From Desulfosporosinus sp. I2 (lineage in GTDB: Bacteria; Bacillota; Desulfitobacteriia; Desulfitobacteriales; Desulfitobacteriaceae): a DNA stretch of 32,019 bases. Shown here one piece after another: positions 29,028-32,019 of the stretch (position 1 is the first letter of the stretch; the number at the start of each line of letters is the position of its first letter). The position numbers and the translations under genes are program-made. The stretch spans positions 1 through 32,019 of the forward strand of contig NZ_JYNH01000044.1 of assembly GCF_000960765.1 (NCBI RefSeq). The letters are read 5' to 3'. The notes below the pieces were generated by a model. It did not search any database, was not told the DNA's origin, and saw nothing but the letters and a program-made list of their open reading frames with translations.

Positions 29028-29081
29028 TATATTCGGCCCACCCCTAAATATTTCCTGCTTATCGTTTGTTTAAACATTAAT

Positions 29082-30764
29082 TTACATTCTTTCAGGTGCC
29101 GATACGCCTAAAATACCCAATACATTGCTTACGATTTGTTTTACTGCCCGCACTAAGCTCAACCGGGCCCTTCGGAGACCCTCATCTTCAACAAGAACTC
29201 GCTGGCTGTTATAGAACGTATGAAAGAGGCCCGCTAAATCCAGCACATATCGAGCTAAACGATGGGGTTCCATTAAACGTGCTGCGATTATGATCTCGCT
29301 CGGTAAGTCAGCCATCTTCTTGAGAAGATCCCGTTCTTCCGCACTCTCTAAGCGTTGTAATTCCAGTTCCGAAGCTGGGGTCGTCGTATCACCAAGTTCC
29401 TCAGCTTGCCGTAGAATGCTGCATAACCGGGCATGCGCATATTGCACATAATATACTGGGTTATCCGAGGATTGTGCCCTAGCCAAATCCATATCAAAGT
29501 CTACGGTAGAGTCTGGATCTCTTAAATTAAAGAAAAAACGGGCGGCATCCTTTCCAACTTCATCCATTAATTCCCTTAACGTAATATACTGCCCAGAACG
29601 TTTGGACATTTTGACAACTTCGCCATTCTGGATCAGGCGCACCAGTTGCATTAAGATGACTTGAAGATTATCCGAGTCGTAACCTAAGGCCGACATCGCC
29701 CCTTTCATCCGAGCGACATGACCATGATGATCCGCTCCCCAAATATTAATCACTCGATTAAATCCTCGCTCAAACTTATTGCGATGGTAGGCAATATCTG
29801 CGGCAAAATAGGTGGGCGCTCCATTGCTCCTAATAACCACTTCATCTTTTTCATCCCCAAATAATGTGGATTTAAGCCAGTGTGCACCTTCCTTTTCATA
29901 AATATACCCTTTTTTCTCAAGTTCCTCCATGGTTGAACGAACTGCCCCTGAATCATGGAGGGATTGTTCATTAAACCAAACATCATAGTTTACCCCAAAA
30001 TCCTGCAACGTTTCTCGGATATTCCGCATTTTTTCGTCTAGGGCATATCTCACCAAAAACTCGCGCCTTAACCCCGGTTCGACCGAAACATACTTATCCC
30101 CTATTTTTGTAATAAGGCCTTTTACCGTCTCGATCAAATCCTCTCCATGATATCCACCTTCCGGGAAAGCCGCATCTTGACCTAGTTGTTGTAAATATCT
30201 GGCCTCTAGTGATAAAGCAAAATTATGAATTTGATTTCCCGAATCGTTAATATAGAATTCACGGGAAACTTCATATCCAGCCATTGTCAGTAAAGAAGCA
30301 AGGCTGTCTCCTAATGCTGCCCCACGGGCATTACCCATGTGGAGCAATCCTGTAGGGTTCGCGCTCACAAACTCTACCTGAATCTTTTGACCTTTTCCAA
30401 TATCCACTTGACCATAGTTTTCACCGGCCTTTAACACCTCTTCAATAACACCCGTCAGCCACAACGGGCTTAATCGAAAATTAATAAAGCCTGCCCCAGC
30501 AATTTCAGATGCTTCTATCCAAGTTCCAGTTGTATCTATATGTTTTATGAGAATGGCGGCTATATCGCGAGGGGAACGTTTGGCTTGTTTGGCTAACACC
30601 ATTGCTAGATTTGTCGCCAAATCACCGTGTTGCCTTTCTCTGGGTTCTTCTAAAACAAACGCTGGTAATTCTTCAAAGTTAAATTCTCCTGCCACTTTGG
30701 CAGTGTTGGCAGCCTGAACCAAGTTATCCATTATCTTCTCTTTTATGTTCTCATAGAGACTCAT
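29082..30764 (-). CDS. argS: Arginyl-tRNA synthetase
   Basis: ArgRS charges tRNA-Arg. It has 560 residues. The class I signature is HMGN at 142-145 in SANPTGLLHMGNARGA, a variant of HIGH common in clostridial ArgRS, and the KMSKS counterpart is VKMSKRSGQ. The N-terminal Add1 domain and the C-terminal DALR anticodon-binding domain (ending near NVLGILGVSAPERM) are complete. ATG 30764 follows AGGAGG with 10 bases spacing. No T-box leader is possible, since the gap to the preceding gene is only 57 bases. Confidence 0.98.
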   Translation of the reverse strand: MSLYENIKEKIMDNLVQAANTAKVAGEFNFEELPAFVLEEPRERQHGDLATNLAMVLAKQAKRSPRDIAAILIKHIDTTGTWIEASEIAGAGFINFRLSPLWLTGVIEEVLKAGENYGQVDIGKGQKIQVEFVSANPTGLLHMGNARGAALGDSLASLLTMAGYEVSREFYINDSGNQIHNFALSLEARYLQQLGQDAAFPEGGYHGEDLIETVKGLITKIGDKYVSVEPGLRREFLVRYALDEKMRNIRETLQDFGVNYDVWFNEQSLHDSGAVRSTMEELEKKGYIYEKEGAHWLKSTLFGDEKDEVVIRSNGAPTYFAADIAYHRNKFERGFNRVINIWGADHHGHVARMKGAMSALGYDSDNLQVILMQLVRLIQNGEVVKMSKRSGQYITLRELMDEVGKDAARFFFNLRDPDSTVDFDMDLARAQSSDNPVYYVQYAHARLCSILRQAEELGDTTTPASELELQRLESAEERDLLKKMADLPSEIIIAARLMEPHRLARYVLDLAGLFHTFYNSQRVLVEDEGLRRARLSLVRAVKQIVSNVLGILGVSAPERM

Positions 30765-30821
30765 GAGGGGATTTCCTCCTTTATGTTTAGCAACAGTTCA
30801 TTATGACTTACCATATTATCA

Positions 30822-31197
30822 TCAATAAAAAGGGTCATAGTCTAGACTAATACGTCCCCCATGGACTGTCAAGTCATACTCTACGCAGTGAGGCAAAACG
30901 CTCAACCAAATTTTCCCGTAGCAAGTGGTATAAATACTACGATTAAGAACACCCTGTCTAAACTCTTGTGATAAATCGACCGCACCTTTGCGATTCAGGG
31001 TAACCAATCCTTCTTTAATACTTAAATAGGTGGTCACTTTTTCGAGGCCCATGGTATTACCTAACTCTTTATATATTACATAGAATGCACCATTTCGTTC
31101 ATAAAACATACCTTCTGTGATCAATTCTTGTTGGTCGTGATGACCCTTCTGGATACTTTTGCTTTCCGAGGACATGAATGGTGACAATTTTTTTCAT
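30822..31197 (-). pseudogene. DUF1934 (YwiB-like) beta-barrel protein, interrupted by one-base frameshift
   Basis: The family is a small lipocalin-like barrel found beside argS; function is unknown. The true start is ATG 31197: AAGGAG stands 6 bases upstream and the ATG overlaps the aminotransferase stop codon (ATGA). It reads MKKIVTIHVLGKQKYPEG, then leaves frame. The rest of the family sequence, HHDQQELITEGMFYERNG...GLEKVTTYLSIKEG...LDYDP, is in the next frame to 30822. Removing one base from the GGG at 31146-31144 restores a 124-residue protein of normal family length. An ATG inside the second frame could give a shortened product, but without a ribosome site or the first strand. As with alr, a sequencing error is possible. 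Confidence 0.82.
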
Positions 31198-32019
31198 GGT
31201 TTACTCCTTAAACTCTTAAAGTAATCTGCAAGGATCGTTAACCCGGCTTCGAGTTCAGTGGTATTTCCTCCGAATCCTAAGCGGAAGTGATTTTCCTCTC
31301 CAAAAAAAATCCCCGGTGCTACTAAAACCCCTCGCCGATATAATTCCCACCCTAACTGTTCCGAGGGAATTTTCTGAGAGTAGCCGACCCATGCTACAAC
31401 CCCTGCACAAGGTTTTTTCCATTTGAGGGTAGGGTTATCTTTAAATACGTTTTCCAGTAGCGTACTATTTTTCTGCCTTAGTCGTCGATTGCGTTCCCAA
31501 ATCTTAGTGCGATGTTTTAGTGCTGTCAGGGCTAAGTGTTGTCCTATGACAGGTGAGCATAGTGACGTATAGTCTCGTTTTTCAGCGCAGCGTTCAATAA
31601 TCTCTGGGGGTCCCACTATCCAACCTACCCTAAGACCTGCTAACCCATAAGCCTTGGACATACTCCCGATACTAATTGCTTGAGGAGAGTAGTCTCGAAT
31701 TGAGGGCATAAGTGTCTCGCCGAGTTCCCTATAGACCTCATCAGAAATGAGTAAAATTTCTCGTTCAAAACATAAATTTGCAATTTGCCTCATTTCATCT
31801 GGAGAGAATGCAAATCCTGTCGGGTTATGCGGGGTATTCAATATAACGAGCGTTGGTTTTTGTTCTAACAAGACTTCTAACTCTTGGAGTTCAAAACCCT
31901 TATCGTTACGATATTGCCAAAATAATGGGGTTGCCCCTAAATCCACGCCAACCTGAGCCAGTTGTTGGTAAAAAGGAGTTTGTACAATGAATCGATCGCC
32001 AGGTTTCAGTAACGTACTC
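31194..32019 (-). CDS. PLP-dependent class I/II aminotransferase (partial, N-terminus outside window)
   Basis: The reading frame is open to the window edge and codes for the C-terminal 274 residues. The class I aminotransferase features are NTPHNPTGF (substrate carboxylate and Asn), ISDEVYREL (Asp to the PLP nitrogen), and SIGSMSKAYGLAGLRVGW with the Schiff-base lysine; a C-terminal arginine in HFRLGFGGN would bind the substrate carboxylate. The window edge hides the first third, so the substrate cannot be assigned; an aspartate/aromatic aminotransferase-like enzyme is most likely. The stop codon overlaps the start of the DUF1934 gene, so they are coupled. Confidence 0.92.
   Translation of the reverse strand, partial: STLLKPGDRFIVQTPFYQQLAQVGVDLGATPLFWQYRNDKGFELQELEVLLEQKPTLVILNTPHNPTGFAFSPDEMRQIANLCFEREILLISDEVYRELGETLMPSIRDYSPQAISIGSMSKAYGLAGLRVGWIVGPPEIIERCAEKRDYTSLCSPVIGQHLALTALKHRTKIWERNRRLRQKNSTLLENVFKDNPTLKWKKPCAGVVAWVGYSQKIPSEQLGWELYRRGVLVAPGIFFGEENHFRLGFGGNTTELEAGLTILADYFKSLRSKP

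Noticed and set aside
30765-30821. T-box leader for argS
   Set aside because: The gap is only 57 bases, with no room for stem I or the TGGN T-box sequence.

Overview
The window looks like chromosomal DNA of an endospore-forming, low-to-mid-GC Clostridia, most like the Desulfosporosinus/Desulfitobacterium group. That placement is inferred from protein similarity remembered by eye, not from a database search. All protein genes I can support lie on the minus strand, so transcription runs from high to low coordinates. The order argS, DUF1934, rpoE, pyrG, spo0F, fba, tal, glpX, rpmE, prfA, prmC, tsaC, mntP, ywlE, rpiB, ywlG, glyA, upp, atp operon, ywmB, murA closely follows the Bacillus subtilis ywiB-to-murA segment. 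The Bacillus neighbours rho, tdk and murAB are not at their usual positions here.

Layout in transcription order. (1) 32019-28587: a class I/II aminotransferase cut by the window edge, a DUF1934 (YwiB-like) gene broken by one base, argS and the RNA polymerase delta subunit gene. (2) 28586-26609: a leader with a clear sigma-A promoter and several hairpins, then pyrG. (3) 26608-25924: no gene, but an extensively self-complementary region with a long-range helix and at least five internal hairpins, a candidate structured RNA or mobile repeat. (4) 25923-20888: a FemAB-like aminoacyltransferase, a frameshifted alanine racemase, spo0F, a cysteine-rich unknown, class II aldolase and a transaldolase-family enzyme, ending at a terminator. 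(5) 20887-18000: three palindromic repeats, glpX, rpmE with its own promoter and terminator, and yqhQ. (6) 17985-13767: prfA, prmC, the threonylcarbamoyl-AMP synthase gene, mntP and a low-molecular-weight phosphatase. (7) 13431-8821: rpiB, a ywlG-like gene, glyA, upp, a dCMP deaminase gene and the UDP-GlcNAc 2-epimerase gene. (8) 8632-1573: a complete F1Fo ATP synthase operon (atpZ, atpI-like, B, E, F, H, A, G, D, C), closed by a good terminator. (9) ywmB and the first 179 codons of murA.

Functionally this is core metabolism: ATP synthesis, nucleotide salvage and CTP synthesis, one-carbon supply, triose/hexose phosphate interconversion, translation (ArgRS, RF1 and its methylase, L31, tRNA t6A), cell wall precursors (MurA, Alr, FemX, MnaA) and sporulation signalling (Spo0F). 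The coding content is ordinary. The unusual material is between the genes: the structured element after pyrG, heptanucleotide tandem arrays with an NCGANNN unit, the GAAGACA/TGTCTTC palindromes, a GNRA-capped hairpin between atpE and atpF, and two genes that each need removal of one homopolymer base to be intact. The two frameshifts may be real mutations or sequencing errors.
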